Shown: positions 8,507 to 17,398 of the stretch, piece by piece
Numbering within the stretch: the first letter of the stretch is position 1
How the letters are laid out: each line of letters starts with the position of its first letter
Notes under the pieces: model-generated
What the model was told of the DNA's origin: nothing
Databases searched by the model: none
Seen by the model: only the letters and a program-made list of their open reading frames with translations
Translations under genes and position numbers: made by a program
Assembly: GCF_001625565.1 (NCBI RefSeq)
Contig: NZ_AUXS01000011.1
Location: forward strand, 62,001-126,000
Origin: Pseudoalteromonas luteoviolacea NCIMB 1944
Lineage (GTDB): Bacteria > Pseudomonadota > Gammaproteobacteria > Enterobacterales > Alteromonadaceae
DNA length: 64,000 bases
Direction of reading: 5' to 3'

Positions 8507-10618
8507 CTAGTTTTGATAATTGAAGTCAGGTGACAGTGATACCATGTAGAGTAGCTGAGCTACTCGATGAACAGCGTCTTTACGGGCAAAGTAGCTATCT
8601 AAATCAACCAGAGCAGAGCGTGTACTGTCTGACATGCTGCCTGCAAAATAAACAAGGTTGTAGTAGTCCAGTAATGCTTGTAGACCGTTGTTTGACAACA
8701 TGGTGATGTCCGATTGCCCATACATATAAATGGTTTTGGGATTTAATGTGTTCTTTCGTTCTGCCATTCGCCATACAAGGTCGCCATAGTGGCCATTGGT
8801 CGTCGCAATCATGTTGGAATCAGTGGCTATCTGTAGCTCTGGTGCCACCAAGCCAAGCCCTTGTAACTCATTGGGTACATGATCTGGCCTGAAGAAATTA
8901 AATACGGAAGGCGAAAGTAGCGGGCCCTGGCCGTAGGTCGTTGATAAATTCCACGTGTAGTATCGATTTAATTCTGAGCGGGCGTTGAGGACGCGCCATA
9001 AATGCACTTTTGTGAGTATCGGCTCTTTTATTTTCCCGCTATGTACAAGCACTGAAGAGTATTTGCGTGCTTCGTCATCAAGTAAAATAGCCTTAATTAC
9101 AGCAGCTAGGTCGCCTCTAATACCTTGTCCGTTATCATTGAATACCGATGCGACGCGCTCAACATAAGCAGGGGTAGGGTTGGACTTTACCAGCCTTTGT
9201 ATCAATTGCTTGCTAATAAATGGCGCAACGTTTTGGTGTGAGAATAAGTTGTCTAATGCTTGCTGCATCGACTCTTCAGGCCCGGTGCCTGCCGGTATGA
9301 TGTCGCCATTGAGCAATGCTTTTTCTTCCATTGAGTGGTAATCAGAAAAAGCGTGCATTGGTAAAGTATAATTTCGACTAGGTCTATCCCAGCGTGCTGA
9401 ATATGCAAATGTCCAGCCCGTAAACACCTTTGCAAATCCTGCAATCTCTTGTTGTGAGTATGTTGGTATGGTGTTGTTATCATTCAGCTTCGCTGTTCCA
9501 TCTAAATTCAGCTCATTTAGTCCGATTGTGAATAGTTGCATAACCTCGCGAGCGTAGTTCTCATCAGGTCTTATATTTCGCTCTGCATCCGCTTTTTCAT
9601 TTCCGAGGTGGCTGAGGTATACGCCCATGACAGGAGATAAGGTTACCGACTCAAGCAGAGCTCTAAAATTGCCAAAAGCATGTTTTAAGAGGGTGTCATA
9701 ATAGGCAACCATACCCTCAGGTTCACCTTTGAGTGACGTATTGGCATCTGAGACAACGAAAATCTCACTCAGCGCAAATGCTACCCGCTGCCTAAGCTGA
9801 TCAGGCGCGCTTAAACTTGCCTTCCACCAGGCGTCAATGCGATTTATATGACTTGGATTTTCGCGGTCAGGATAATTTTCCAAAAAAGGCGTGTGGTAGG
9901 TGGGCTCAAGGAGTATTTGTTGGTCAAGCCACTCTTCTTCGCTTAACCCCGTCGCTGCTTGTATTTCTGTCAGTGTGGCACCAAGGGTCGCCTGCTGTAG
10001 TAAAGCTGAAGCTTGAAGCTCTGTCATTGCATTGACGGATTCAATGTCGGTTTCTACATATGTGCTCAAGCCAGCGTTATTGGTAACAGTTAATGAAAAA
10101 GTAAACAGATCTTTTTCGACTGAATGCGTGGTTGGTAAAATAACAGTCAAATTTTGAGAGTCGGTACCTATTAATGTGGCTTCGGGTCCGGCTACTTGCA
10201 TCCAAGCGTAGGTTAAATTCTCTGTTGGGCTAGTCACAACACTATTAATAATGATTTCATTGCCTTTGCGCAGCACAGCACCGGGGGGCTTCAGGTCAAC
10301 AATTGGTGCAGTACCAATGTTATCGGCAGCGCCTTCATTTTCTTCGTTGTTACCTTCAGATGAAGATTCATTACCGTCCGCATTACTTTGATGATCACTT
10401 TGCTCATTTGTATTGTCGGCTTGTGAACCCGAAGAGACATTGTCTTGCGTATTTGTATCACTGCTGCTTTCGGTACGGTCGCCGCTTGGAGAGGCTGCAT
10501 TGGCATTTGAAGAGTTAGAGCTATCGGGCGCTGCGTTACTATTAGAGTTGGATTCGCCGCCTCCACCGCAGGCGGATAATAGCACGATGGCAGCAACAGA
10601 AAGGAAGCGCATCTTCAT
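8507..10618 (-). CDS. DUF1800-family lipoprotein with Ig/PKD-like domain
   Basis: This 703-residue protein has a lipoprotein signal (LLSAC lipobox, Cys at about residue 17) followed by Gly and a Ser/Asn/Glu-rich spacer to about residue 105. A PKD/Ig-like beta domain spans roughly 108-195 (TYAWMQVAGPEATL), and the DUF1800 domain fills about 200-700, including GNEKADAERNIRPDENYAREVMQLFTIG and PSVFNFFRPDH. The family has no established activity. It heads a two-gene operon with the Tat-exported DUF1501 protein, and the two probably act together on the cell surface or in the periplasm. A GAGGAA ribosome-binding site supports the start. Confidence 0.9.
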   Translation of the reverse strand: MKMRFLSVAAIVLLSACGGGGESNSNSNAAPDSSNSSNANAASPSGDRTESSSDTNTQDNVSSGSQADNTNEQSDHQSNADGNESSSEGNNEENEGAADNIGTAPIVDLKPPGAVLRKGNEIIINSVVTSPTENLTYAWMQVAGPEATLIGTDSQNLTVILPTTHSVEKDLFTFSLTVTNNAGLSTYVETDIESVNAMTELQASALLQQATLGATLTEIQAATGLSEEEWLDQQILLEPTYHTPFLENYPDRENPSHINRIDAWWKASLSAPDQLRQRVAFALSEIFVVSDANTSLKGEPEGMVAYYDTLLKHAFGNFRALLESVTLSPVMGVYLSHLGNEKADAERNIRPDENYAREVMQLFTIGLNELNLDGTAKLNDNNTIPTYSQQEIAGFAKVFTGWTFAYSARWDRPSRNYTLPMHAFSDYHSMEEKALLNGDIIPAGTGPEESMQQALDNLFSHQNVAPFISKQLIQRLVKSNPTPAYVERVASVFNDNGQGIRGDLAAVIKAILLDDEARKYSSVLVHSGKIKEPILTKVHLWRVLNARSELNRYYTWNLSTTYGQGPLLSPSVFNFFRPDHVPNELQGLGLVAPELQIATDSNMIATTNGHYGDLVWRMAERKNTLNPKTIYMYGQSDITMLSNNGLQALLDYYNLVYFAGSMSDSTRSALVDLDSYFARKDAVHRVAQLLYMVSLSPDFNYQN

Positions 10619-10879
10619 ATCAAATTCCTCACAAAAGTCTCATCCTTTTATAGCATGGAGGAATATTTTTACAATGTTTTTTTATTAAATTAAAGTTTCT
10701 TTTTTAATGAAAAAGGATTGCATTTGCATTTATCTCAATGATTCAAAAAGAAAACCCAAAAGTGACTCAGGCAGGTTAATTATTGAGTCGTACAAGGTTA
10801 TCTACATGGCACTGCTATTGCTGATTAACGTTTTATCCAATTTGAGTAGAAAGGGCTCACTTGAGGTTTTCATACCGTA

Positions 10880-12052
10880 TTAAACTTTTTCAGACTCATT
10901 TGTTTTCAGTGTGAGCGAATATATCCAGCCAACAAAGAGCCCCAGTAGTGTTGAATTCAAGTTTAAAAAGCTCACGTCAGACAAGGTGACTAAAAAGGTG
11001 AGTAATGCAGGTTCCCGATACTGCTTAGATTGAAAGGCTGTTTGTAAACACATAAGTAAGGTGCCAAGTAAGGCAAATCCGGCAAGCATATGCGTAATTT
11101 CAGTGGGGAATGATAAAAAGATTGATACAACGGAAGTAGCTAGTACGCCAGCGCATAGATAAAAAACACCAGCCCACAGCACTGCTTTGTATCGTACATT
11201 TTTGTCTTTATCTATTTCCTCGTTCATACAAATAGCAGCAGAGATAGCCGCTAGATTTAAGCTAAATCCGCCAATGGGCGCAAAAAGCATATTGACTGCA
11301 CCTGTACCAAATAAAATAGGTTTAACTGGAGATTGATAATCATAAGCTTTCATCATTGCGATCCCCGGCAGGTTTTGGGAGAGCATGGTAACTATATATA
11401 AGGGGATTGATATGTTTAATATAATCGAGAGATCTATATTTGGCGTGACCCAACTGGGGTGAGCAAAGGAGAAGGTAGTTGCAGAAAGTACGTTGTTATC
11501 AGAATGAAATACAATAACTAAGCCAATGATTAGTAAAACCAACATTGTGTATCTTGGGAGCAATCGCTGGCTGGCAATATAGGCCGAAAACATAAGTAAA
11601 AATAGCGCTGGAGTTGTTGTTACAGGTTCAAAAGCGCGAATGCAAAAGGGCAATAAAATAGCGCCTAACATCGCCGTTGCTAGTGGGGCTGGGATCCGCT
11701 GTAGTGCTTTTGACAATGGCGAGATAAGCCCAGTTAAAAATATGCATAAGCCAGTGAAGACAAAAGCGCCAATAAGGTATTGCAGCTCATAATTCGGCGC
11801 CGCGCTGACCAAAATGGCTGCACCGGGTGTAGACCAAGCGGTGAGAATGGGAGTTTTGTAGTACCATGAGTAGCCGATCGAGGTGGCTCCCATAGCGATC
11901 CCTAATGCCAGCAACCAACTTTCAATTTGGCTGGGTGATGCACCGGAAGCTGAGGCTGCCTGTAAAATGATCACAATTGAACTGGTATAACCGACCAATA
12001 CGGCAGTGAAGCCAGCAACGATATGGTTTAGCGTAGAAGATTTTTGGTACAT
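10880..12052 (-). CDS. BenE-family benzoate/H+ symporter-like transporter
   Basis: This 390-residue inner-membrane protein has about 11-12 hydrophobic segments and the BenE-family layout, with motifs such as GYTSSIVIILQAA near the N-terminus, TAWSTPGAAIL, and GGFSLNLAAISAAICMNEE in the middle. BenE members import aromatic acids with protons, but no aromatic-degradation genes are in this window, so the substrate is open. The start at 12052 is chosen for its GGAG ribosome-binding site with 5-nt spacing; a longer frame to 12115 would run through the palindromic operators. It is divergent from an XRE-cupin regulator, a combination commonly seen for BenE transporters, and is probably repressed through the palindromes at 12079-12133. 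Confidence 0.9.
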   Translation of the reverse strand: MYQKSSTLNHIVAGFTAVLVGYTSSIVIILQAASASGASPSQIESWLLALGIAMGATSIGYSWYYKTPILTAWSTPGAAILVSAAPNYELQYLIGAFVFTGLCIFLTGLISPLSKALQRIPAPLATAMLGAILLPFCIRAFEPVTTTPALFLLMFSAYIASQRLLPRYTMLVLLIIGLVIVFHSDNNVLSATTFSFAHPSWVTPNIDLSIILNISIPLYIVTMLSQNLPGIAMMKAYDYQSPVKPILFGTGAVNMLFAPIGGFSLNLAAISAAICMNEEIDKDKNVRYKAVLWAGVFYLCAGVLATSVVSIFLSFPTEITHMLAGFALLGTLLMCLQTAFQSKQYREPALLTFLVTLSDVSFLNLNSTLLGLFVGWIYSLTLKTNESEKV

Positions 12053-12078
12053 TCTCGCTCCATGAAGTAGAGTAAAAT

Positions 12079-12133
12079 TAACGTGCGCTATAGCGCACGT
12101 TAGGTAATGTAGCACTGTGCGCTATAACGCACA
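12079..12133. promoter_or_regulatory. Two palindromic operators between the benE-like and XRE-cupin genes
   Basis: A perfect 24-bp palindrome occupies 12079-12102 (half-site TAACGTGCGCTA followed by its complement). A second copy of the core at 12116-12133 (TGTGCGCTATAACGCACA) has one mismatched pair. The centres are 34 bp apart. They sit between the divergent starts at 12052 and 12149. These are very likely binding sites for the adjacent XRE regulator, controlling the transporter and itself. Confidence 0.85.
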
Positions 12134-12148
12134 ATAGGGGTTTAGTTA

Positions 12149-12688
12149 ATGAAAGAGTCGATGTTTAAGTCCGAGATCGCTAACCATTTGAAAGCAGAAA
12201 GAAAAAGAAAAAAGTTGAGCTTGGATGCCACCGCAAAATTAACTGGCGTCTCTAAAGCTATGTTAGGGCAAATAGAACGTGAAGAATCCAGTCCTACAAT
12301 TGCGACGCTGTGGAAAATCGCCAGTGGACTAAATACTTCTTTTTCGGCATTTTTTGCAAATGAACCAGCTTTACAGTCAGGAGAGCGAGTATTTCCCGAA
12401 GACGCGCGAATGAAGGTAAACACGATATTTCCGTTTCAACAAGATACCAGTATAGAGGTGTTCGAAATTACTTTGCTCGATCATCACCAGCAAATGTCCA
12501 GTCCTCATGACATCGGGATTGTTGAGCATGTTCATGTAATTCGTGGCAAAATGAAAGTCTATTTTGATCAGCAGTGGCATGTGTTAGAAGCGGGCGAGCG
12601 TATACGCTTTTATAGCGATCAACCTCATGGCTATGAAGCGATATCAGAAACAGTCGTGTTTCATAACATCGTAAGTTATCCAAAATGA
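12149..12688 (+). CDS. XRE-family regulator with C-terminal cupin sensor
   Basis: This 179-residue protein has an N-terminal XRE helix-turn-helix (residues about 8-62, with LSLDATAKLTGVSKAMLGQIERE and SSPTIATLWKIASGL) and a C-terminal cupin barrel (about 105-175, EHVHVIRGKMKVYFD and LEAGERIRFYSDQPHGYE). Regulators of this form bind small ligands in the cupin and control nearby transport or catabolic genes. The two palindromes directly upstream are its probable operators, so it should regulate both the benE-like gene and itself. An AGGGG ribosome-binding site supports the ATG at 12149, with a second in-frame ATG at 12161. The ligand is unknown. Confidence 0.92.
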   Translation: MKESMFKSEIANHLKAERKRKKLSLDATAKLTGVSKAMLGQIEREESSPTIATLWKIASGLNTSFSAFFANEPALQSGERVFPEDARMKVNTIFPFQQDTSIEVFEITLLDHHQQMSSPHDIGIVEHVHVIRGKMKVYFDQQWHVLEAGERIRFYSDQPHGYEAISETVVFHNIVSYPK

Positions 12689-12817
12689 AGGTCTCATTTA
12701 TATACTCTGAGACTCTACTCAATTTCAGATCTGACTGTCTTACGATAAGCGAGCTTGGCATCTTTTCAAAAATGTTGGCTTGCAAGCTCACTAAGATATT
12801 GAAGTGACGGAGTGGCG

Positions 12818-13732
12818 TTAGTTAGTTTTTCTTAGCAAGCTGAAGCAAATGCTAAATATCAACAAGACACACCCTGCTAAACCTGTAAAATTAGGTATTT
12901 CTTGAAATAAAAAGTAGCCAAACAGCAGCGAGTATAAAATATTGCTGTATTGGACATTGGCAATGACATTTGCATCGCCATATTTAAAAGCCGTTACTCC
13001 AATCCACTGTGCGAGTGAAGAAATTACACCAACGGTGACCAGCAAAGTAGCTTGCTCAAAAGTGGGTGTTACCCAATTTTTAACCGCAGGAATTATCGTA
13101 ATAATCGCGATAAATACAGCTTGGTATACCAGTAAGTTGGTGCTGGACTCAACTTTGATAATCTTTTTGATACAAATTGAAGTGGTCGCAGCTCCTAACG
13201 CCCCAAATAACCCAAGTGCAAAATAGATACCTTTCGAACCATTGAAACTAGGTTGGATTATTAACATCACACCGATAAAACCGATAATGACAGTCGCCCA
13301 GCGATTTACCGTGATCTTCTCAGATAAGAATATGGGTGACAGCAAAGCGACAAACAACACACTTGTGAAACTAATCGCGATTGCACTTGCTAAAGGTAGT
13401 TCTCTAAGCGTGATAAAACTCAGATAGAGTGCGAAAAATGCCCCGATTATTCTTATTACGTGTAATTGGACATGCTTGGGTTTTCGCAGGGTATTCACAT
13501 TGCGAAATATAGTGGGCAGGAGCAACATGATAAAAACGAGCTGCCGAAAAAGTAAAATTTCAAATTCACTTATCGATGTGCTCAAAGTACGCACTATGGT
13601 ACTCACATATACAAATAGCCCACAAGATATGAGCGCTAACATCACGCCCTTAAAGTAGCCGGGCATTGTTTTCGTAAACAATTTTAACTGTTCGATGTTT
13701 TTATACGCTGCTTGTTTATACGCGTTCGACAT
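12818..13732 (-). CDS. EamA/DMT-family inner-membrane transporter
   Basis: This 304-residue protein has about ten transmembrane segments arranged as two EamA repeats, with typical stretches such as ELPLASAIAISFTSVLFVALLSPIFLSEK and GDANVIANVQYSNILYSLLFGYFLFQE. Drug/metabolite-transporter members of this kind usually export amino acids, nucleotides or other metabolites. The ATG at 13732 is preferred because a GGAG lies 6 nt upstream; an in-frame TTG at 13738 is unlikely. It converges with the XRE-cupin gene but shows no other link to it. The substrate cannot be told. Confidence 0.9.
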   Translation of the reverse strand: MSNAYKQAAYKNIEQLKLFTKTMPGYFKGVMLALISCGLFVYVSTIVRTLSTSISEFEILLFRQLVFIMLLLPTIFRNVNTLRKPKHVQLHVIRIIGAFFALYLSFITLRELPLASAIAISFTSVLFVALLSPIFLSEKITVNRWATVIIGFIGVMLIIQPSFNGSKGIYFALGLFGALGAATTSICIKKIIKVESSTNLLVYQAVFIAIITIIPAVKNWVTPTFEQATLLVTVGVISSLAQWIGVTAFKYGDANVIANVQYSNILYSLLFGYFLFQEIPNFTGLAGCVLLIFSICFSLLRKTN

Positions 13733-13894
13733 AATCAACTCCTCTTAAAACATGACTAGCCTTGGCTATAAACCTTTAGTCAGGTCAAATTTGATGTTTT
13801 GAAAAAAGCGCTTGAAGGCAGTTGACCTGACCATAGCTTCATACCCTAGCTTGCAACTGGCGTCATTATTCAAATAAATAAAGAGGAACCAAAC

Positions 13895-14473
13895 GTGAAA
13901 AAACATCTGTTTTCAACCGCAATGTGTTTAACAAGTTTATTGCTGGTTAATAGTGCACTGGCTAAGGATTACAGTGAAAAGCATAATGCGGATCAAGAAT
14001 TTGAGTTTGTAAAAAAAGATGCTGTCACTATCGACAGGAGCAGTTCTTTTCGCTTAAACATGCCACCGAGTAAAGCATTGCCTTTATTTACAGCGCCCGG
14101 TGAAATTCTTTGGGCGCCGGGTTGGAAACCCAACATACTTAGCGGGGATGGCTTCGAAAAAGGCACTGTTTGGTTAACCAAACATGCAAACAATACGACT
14201 TATTGGCATGTTTCCGAATATGATACATCTAGCAATGTGGCGCTGTACACTATGGTTACACCGGGAGTTAGTATGGGGACTGTGGGTGTGGTGGTGTCCA
14301 ATAGTGGTGACAATGGCTCTTTAGTTTCAGTGACGTATAATTTAACAGGTCTATCTGAGGCGGGTAATAAAAAACTACTCAAGCTGTACAGTAAAAAACA
14401 TTATCCAAAAATGATTGCTCAATGGAAAGACTGGATTGAGGCCAATATCGATAAAATTCACCGCCATTATTAA
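13895..14473 (+). CDS. Secreted SRPBCC/START-like protein
   Basis: This 192-residue protein has a clear signal peptide (MKKHLFSTAMCLTSLLLVNSALA, cut before KDYSEK). The mature part looks like an SRPBCC (START/polyketide-cyclase) lipid- or ligand-binding fold: SSSFRLNMPPSKALPLFTAPGE, WAPGWKP, then a strand-rich centre and a long C-terminal helix. Members of this fold are usually cytoplasmic, so a periplasmic one is less common. A ligand-binding role is inferred. An AGAGGA ribosome-binding site precedes the ATG. A strong hairpin lies directly after the stop. Confidence 0.75.
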   Translation: MKKHLFSTAMCLTSLLLVNSALAKDYSEKHNADQEFEFVKKDAVTIDRSSSFRLNMPPSKALPLFTAPGEILWAPGWKPNILSGDGFEKGTVWLTKHANNTTYWHVSEYDTSSNVALYTMVTPGVSMGTVGVVVSNSGDNGSLVSVTYNLTGLSEAGNKKLLKLYSKKHYPKMIAQWKDWIEANIDKIHRHY

Positions 14474-14483
14474 GCGGATGGCA

Positions 14484-14523
14484 GGGACAAGGCACGAGAC
14501 TCGTGCAGTCACGGCCTTGTCCC
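14484..14523 (+). other. Strong nested hairpin after the SRPBCC gene
   Basis: GGGACAAGGC (14484-14493) pairs perfectly with GCCTTGTCCC (14514-14523). Inside lies a smaller hairpin CACGA-GAC-TCGTG. There is no T-run, so it is not a standard intrinsic terminator. It may protect the 3' end of the mRNA or be a small mobile repeat. Confidence 0.65.
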
Positions 14524-14603
14524 CAAATACAGCTTATTCAATCGGCATGATGTGATTGAGATGAGAAGTTTTTTACTTGGATTCGAGACTGCATGGGGTA
14601 CAT

Positions 14604-15122
14604 ATGTATACGGTTAATCAACTGGGAAAAATGTATGACTTGTCACGGAGCACTTTGTTGTACTACGACAAGATAGGGCTGTTGAAGCCATCTGCAAGGT
14701 CGGAGGCCAATTATCGGCTGTATTCGAACAATGATCTTAAGAAAATGGAAAAAATTGCCACCTATAGAGAGGCGGGCCTGTCCCTAGAATCTATTGCTGA
14801 CATTTTGAATTCTGATGATACCAATTCGACCACGATCCTTGAGCAACGATTGCACAATTTAAACAGTGAAATAAGTGAGTTGAGAAAGCAGCAACAGCTC
14901 GTTGTTGAGCTGCTGGGTAAAGACTCATTGGTCAGAACCACAAAAATTATGAACAAAGAACAGTGGGTAAATATACTGAGGTCGTCAGGGATGGATGAAG
15001 ATGATATGCACCGCTGGCACAGAGAGTTTGAGCGCGATTTACCAGAAGTTCATCAGGATTTTCTAGAGTCATTGGGTTGCAGTCCTGAAGAAGTAAGTAG
15101 TATACGAAAATGGTCTCAGTAG
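14604..15122 (+). CDS. MerR-family transcriptional regulator
   Basis: This 172-residue protein has the MerR winged-helix domain at its N-terminus (YTVNQLGKMYDLSRSTLLYYDKIGLLKP, then NYRLYSNNDLKKMEKIATYREAGLSLE), a coiled-coil dimerisation helix at about 75-105 and a short helical C-terminal part with Trp and acidic residues (MDEDDMHRWHREFERDLPE). No metal-binding Cys pair is present, so it is not a classical metal sensor. The ATG at 14604 has GGGG five bases upstream and gives the normal MerR N-terminus; a frame nine codons longer starts at 14577. No partner gene is adjacent, so the target is unknown. Confidence 0.9.
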   Translation: MYTVNQLGKMYDLSRSTLLYYDKIGLLKPSARSEANYRLYSNNDLKKMEKIATYREAGLSLESIADILNSDDTNSTTILEQRLHNLNSEISELRKQQQLVVELLGKDSLVRTTKIMNKEQWVNILRSSGMDEDDMHRWHREFERDLPEVHQDFLESLGCSPEEVSSIRKWSQ

Positions 15123-15443
15123 CACGGCTACGAGAATGCAAAAGGTAATCACGGGCAACCAGAATGTGCAGTTAAACTTCTTAGTAAATACACAGTAGTC
15201 TGTACTTCCAAAACGCATAGCCTTTGCAATATCAAATGAGTCGCTAGCAATAAAATGCTTGAAATGGGATGGTGTACAAATTGTGTGGACACTGCTTGGT
15301 AAGAGAATATTTTTTGTAATTATTATTTTCTTACCAAGCAGCTCACACTTTAAAACCAAGTAACGGGCAAGTACTTGGTTTTATCATTACTGCCCGAGTA
15401 GGCGGACAGAATTGATGGGAGAAACTACTTCAACAGTGGGTTT
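15123..15443. other. Gene-free stretch between convergent genes with a terminator-like repeat
   Basis: No coding frame is convincing. The only structure I see is the inverted repeat at 15352-15382, listed separately. Confidence 0.5.
15352..15382. terminator. Candidate bidirectional terminator
   Basis: AAAACCAAGTA (15352-15362) and its exact complement TACTTGGTTTT (15372-15382) flank a 9-nt loop. The run of T on either strand would serve the MerR gene from the left and the 169-residue gene from the right. Confidence 0.55.
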
Positions 15444-15953
15444 TTACCATTTAAACAGTTTACATTTCTGAATTCGTTTACCGCCATAGTTAGCAACTAG
15501 ATATGGGCCAACTTGTGCTTCACGAATGGTGTCAAATGTATAACTGATGATTTCAACGTCCAATGAGCCATCACTGTGCAATTCGTATTCAGCATTCAGT
15601 TTGGTAGACCCTATTTCAAATAAACTGACAAACTTATTTTCAAACAGGTATTGGTCGATAACAATGCCGTTGTTTTCATCAACAGCAAAATGCCCCTTGG
15701 CTTCATCCAATGTAACCAATGTATAATTGCGTGGGCGTGCATTGGCACCTTCACCGTAGGTTACTATCCAGTCTGCGCGATTGTCGACTGGGCTACCAAC
15801 TTCAAGTGACATAGGAAACTCATACAAAGATCCTTTTCCTGGAGCAATTAATTCACATTGACCCTTAAAAAAGCCTTGCCATTGAGTTGGTGCAGCTTGG
15901 GCTGTGAGCGAAAGAGCCGAAAGGCTCATGCATAAAGCAAATACTTTTTTCAT
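15444..15953 (-). CDS. Secreted hypothetical protein, 169 residues
   Basis: I do not recognise this protein. It has a good signal peptide (MKKVFALCMSLSALSLTAQA, cut before APTQWQGF). The mature protein is predicted by eye to be mostly beta-strands, with two cysteines, one early in GQCEL and one near the C-terminus in QKCKLF, that could form a disulfide joining the ends of the domain. It is probably periplasmic or released. The start is supported by a GAAGGAA ribosome-binding site. The next gene upstream on the same strand is about 200 bp away and has its own terminator, so this gene is probably transcribed alone. Confidence 0.75.
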   Translation of the reverse strand: MKKVFALCMSLSALSLTAQAAPTQWQGFFKGQCELIAPGKGSLYEFPMSLEVGSPVDNRADWIVTYGEGANARPRNYTLVTLDEAKGHFAVDENNGIVIDQYLFENKFVSLFEIGSTKLNAEYELHSDGSLDVEIISYTFDTIREAQVGPYLVANYGGKRIQKCKLFKW

Positions 15954-16119
15954 TTTTCCTTCCTTTTTGATGCCATTTTTGTGTGTGCTAATTTAAAAAA
16001 CGTGGATTTTTTCAATAAATAACACAAGTACGAATTTTTTTATTAAATGGAAGAAAATTGACAGAATTGTCTACCGCTCATCAGAAAGAGGGTGTCGCAA
16101 TTAAAGTGTTGTGGTTATG

Positions 16120-16151
16120 AAAAAGCCATACTCAGATCTGTTAAGTATGGC
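16120..16151 (-). terminator. Rho-independent terminator of the CARDB-like gene
   Basis: On the minus strand GCCATACT (16151-16144) pairs with AGTATGGC (16132-16125), followed by TTTTT at 16124-16120. It lies about 10 bp after the stop of the gene at 16162. Confidence 0.8.
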
Positions 16152-16161
16152 AAAGTCTTGA

Positions 16162-17124
16162 TTAGTCTTGTTGTTTGAGCGCTTGCTCCTTCACAACTTT
16201 AAGCGATTGCTCTTCTGTTATGCTGTAGCTAAGCTCTTCTAGCCCATAGCCAGATTGTTCAGGCGAGTTATCCAAATTCGCGTTGCGTTGGTAATAGTAA
16301 ATAGCCTCTTGGTCTGATTGCACAGCAGGATCAGTTACATTCAGCGTAAACGCACCAAAGTTATTGTTCTCATTGGTTTCATTTACTTTTCGCTCGACAT
16401 CAGCCATTAACACGATGCGGTATGATCCCTTAGCTAAGTTGAGATTTCGCATTGGTAATAACACTTCATGCTGTGAACCAACATCATTAAGCACTTGAAC
16501 GGCGCCAAAGTAAGCCAGTGCATTGTTATTCGCATCCGCTAAGAAAACGCCTACTTTTGGCAATACTGGCGAGTTCGGGCATCCGTCATTCTTGACTACA
16601 AATGTGACTTTAAGATTACCTGCATAACCGGTAGATATGTTTGCAGGAGTCATGGAGCCTGAATGGAATAGCCAGTCCGGTTTACCAACAGTACCAAATG
16701 ACGCCGTGTTGTGGCTCACAGATACTGAGTTATTGAACCTTGCGACAACTTGAAAATCGGTCGGCAAGCACAAGCTGCTCAGATAGGCTTTGGTGGTAGG
16801 GTCGATATTAAATGGACTGACTTTAAAGGTATTTTGCGTGTTTATGGGCCTACAGCCATTGCTAGCACAGTTTAAATTAGGGGCTTCTCTACCAACGTAA
16901 TAGCCTGTTGCACCACCGTCTTTAGTTAAGAAAAATTCTACTTGGCCACCGGGGTTAAATATCTGAGAACCAAATAAATAGTAGTTAATATTAAAGTTTG
17001 CCGAACCGGGGTTTGGGATCACCGTATTGCTGTCAAAACCGACATTGCCAATTGTGATATTTGCCAAGACAGATGCACTGAAAAGTGACGAGGTAAGTAC
17101 TGCTAGACGTAATTTATTAGACAT
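16162..17124 (-). CDS. Secreted CARDB-like adhesion-type protein
   Basis: This 320-residue protein has a signal peptide (hydrophobic residues 6-21, cut after VLA) and a beta-rich body. The region from about 165 to 270 resembles a CARDB domain, an Ig-like adhesion module: GNLKVTFVVKNDG, YRIVLMADVERKVNETNENNNFGAF, with the typical Glu-Asn-Asn pattern. The N-terminal half (NITIGNVGFDSN, YYLFGSQIFNPGG) looks like another beta domain with paired cysteines in LNCASNGCRP. The C-terminal 40 residues are Glu/Gln-rich. It is probably an exported structural or binding protein; the target is unknown. It is a single gene closed by a terminator at 16120-16151. Confidence 0.7.
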   Translation of the reverse strand: MSNKLRLAVLTSSLFSASVLANITIGNVGFDSNTVIPNPGSANFNINYYLFGSQIFNPGGQVEFFLTKDGGATGYYVGREAPNLNCASNGCRPINTQNTFKVSPFNIDPTTKAYLSSLCLPTDFQVVARFNNSVSVSHNTASFGTVGKPDWLFHSGSMTPANISTGYAGNLKVTFVVKNDGCPNSPVLPKVGVFLADANNNALAYFGAVQVLNDVGSQHEVLLPMRNLNLAKGSYRIVLMADVERKVNETNENNNFGAFTLNVTDPAVQSDQEAIYYYQRNANLDNSPEQSGYGLEELSYSITEEQSLKVVKEQALKQQD

Positions 17125-17398
17125 AATTTCCCTCCATTGTTGAAATGTCTAAAATTTGCACAGATAAATTGGCGATAAAGGTTATGTTAAAAGTATGTTT
17201 ATTTAAAGTTTTATTTGTGTATTTTTGACTTGGCGCAAATAATTTAGTTTTTTCATATCAAATATTAAATCCATACAAATTAAGTGTTTTGTAGTTAGTA
17301 TCTAATTACTAACAAAGATTGGTTTGATACTTGCGTGAAAGCCGGATTTACCGAAAGATAAATTTTTTAATATTTATGTCATAGTTGGAATTAAAGCT

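Noticed and set aside
12691..12713. GTCTCA/TGAGAC hairpin between the XRE-cupin and DMT genes
   Set aside because: Six-base arms with no T-run; not distinguishable from chance.
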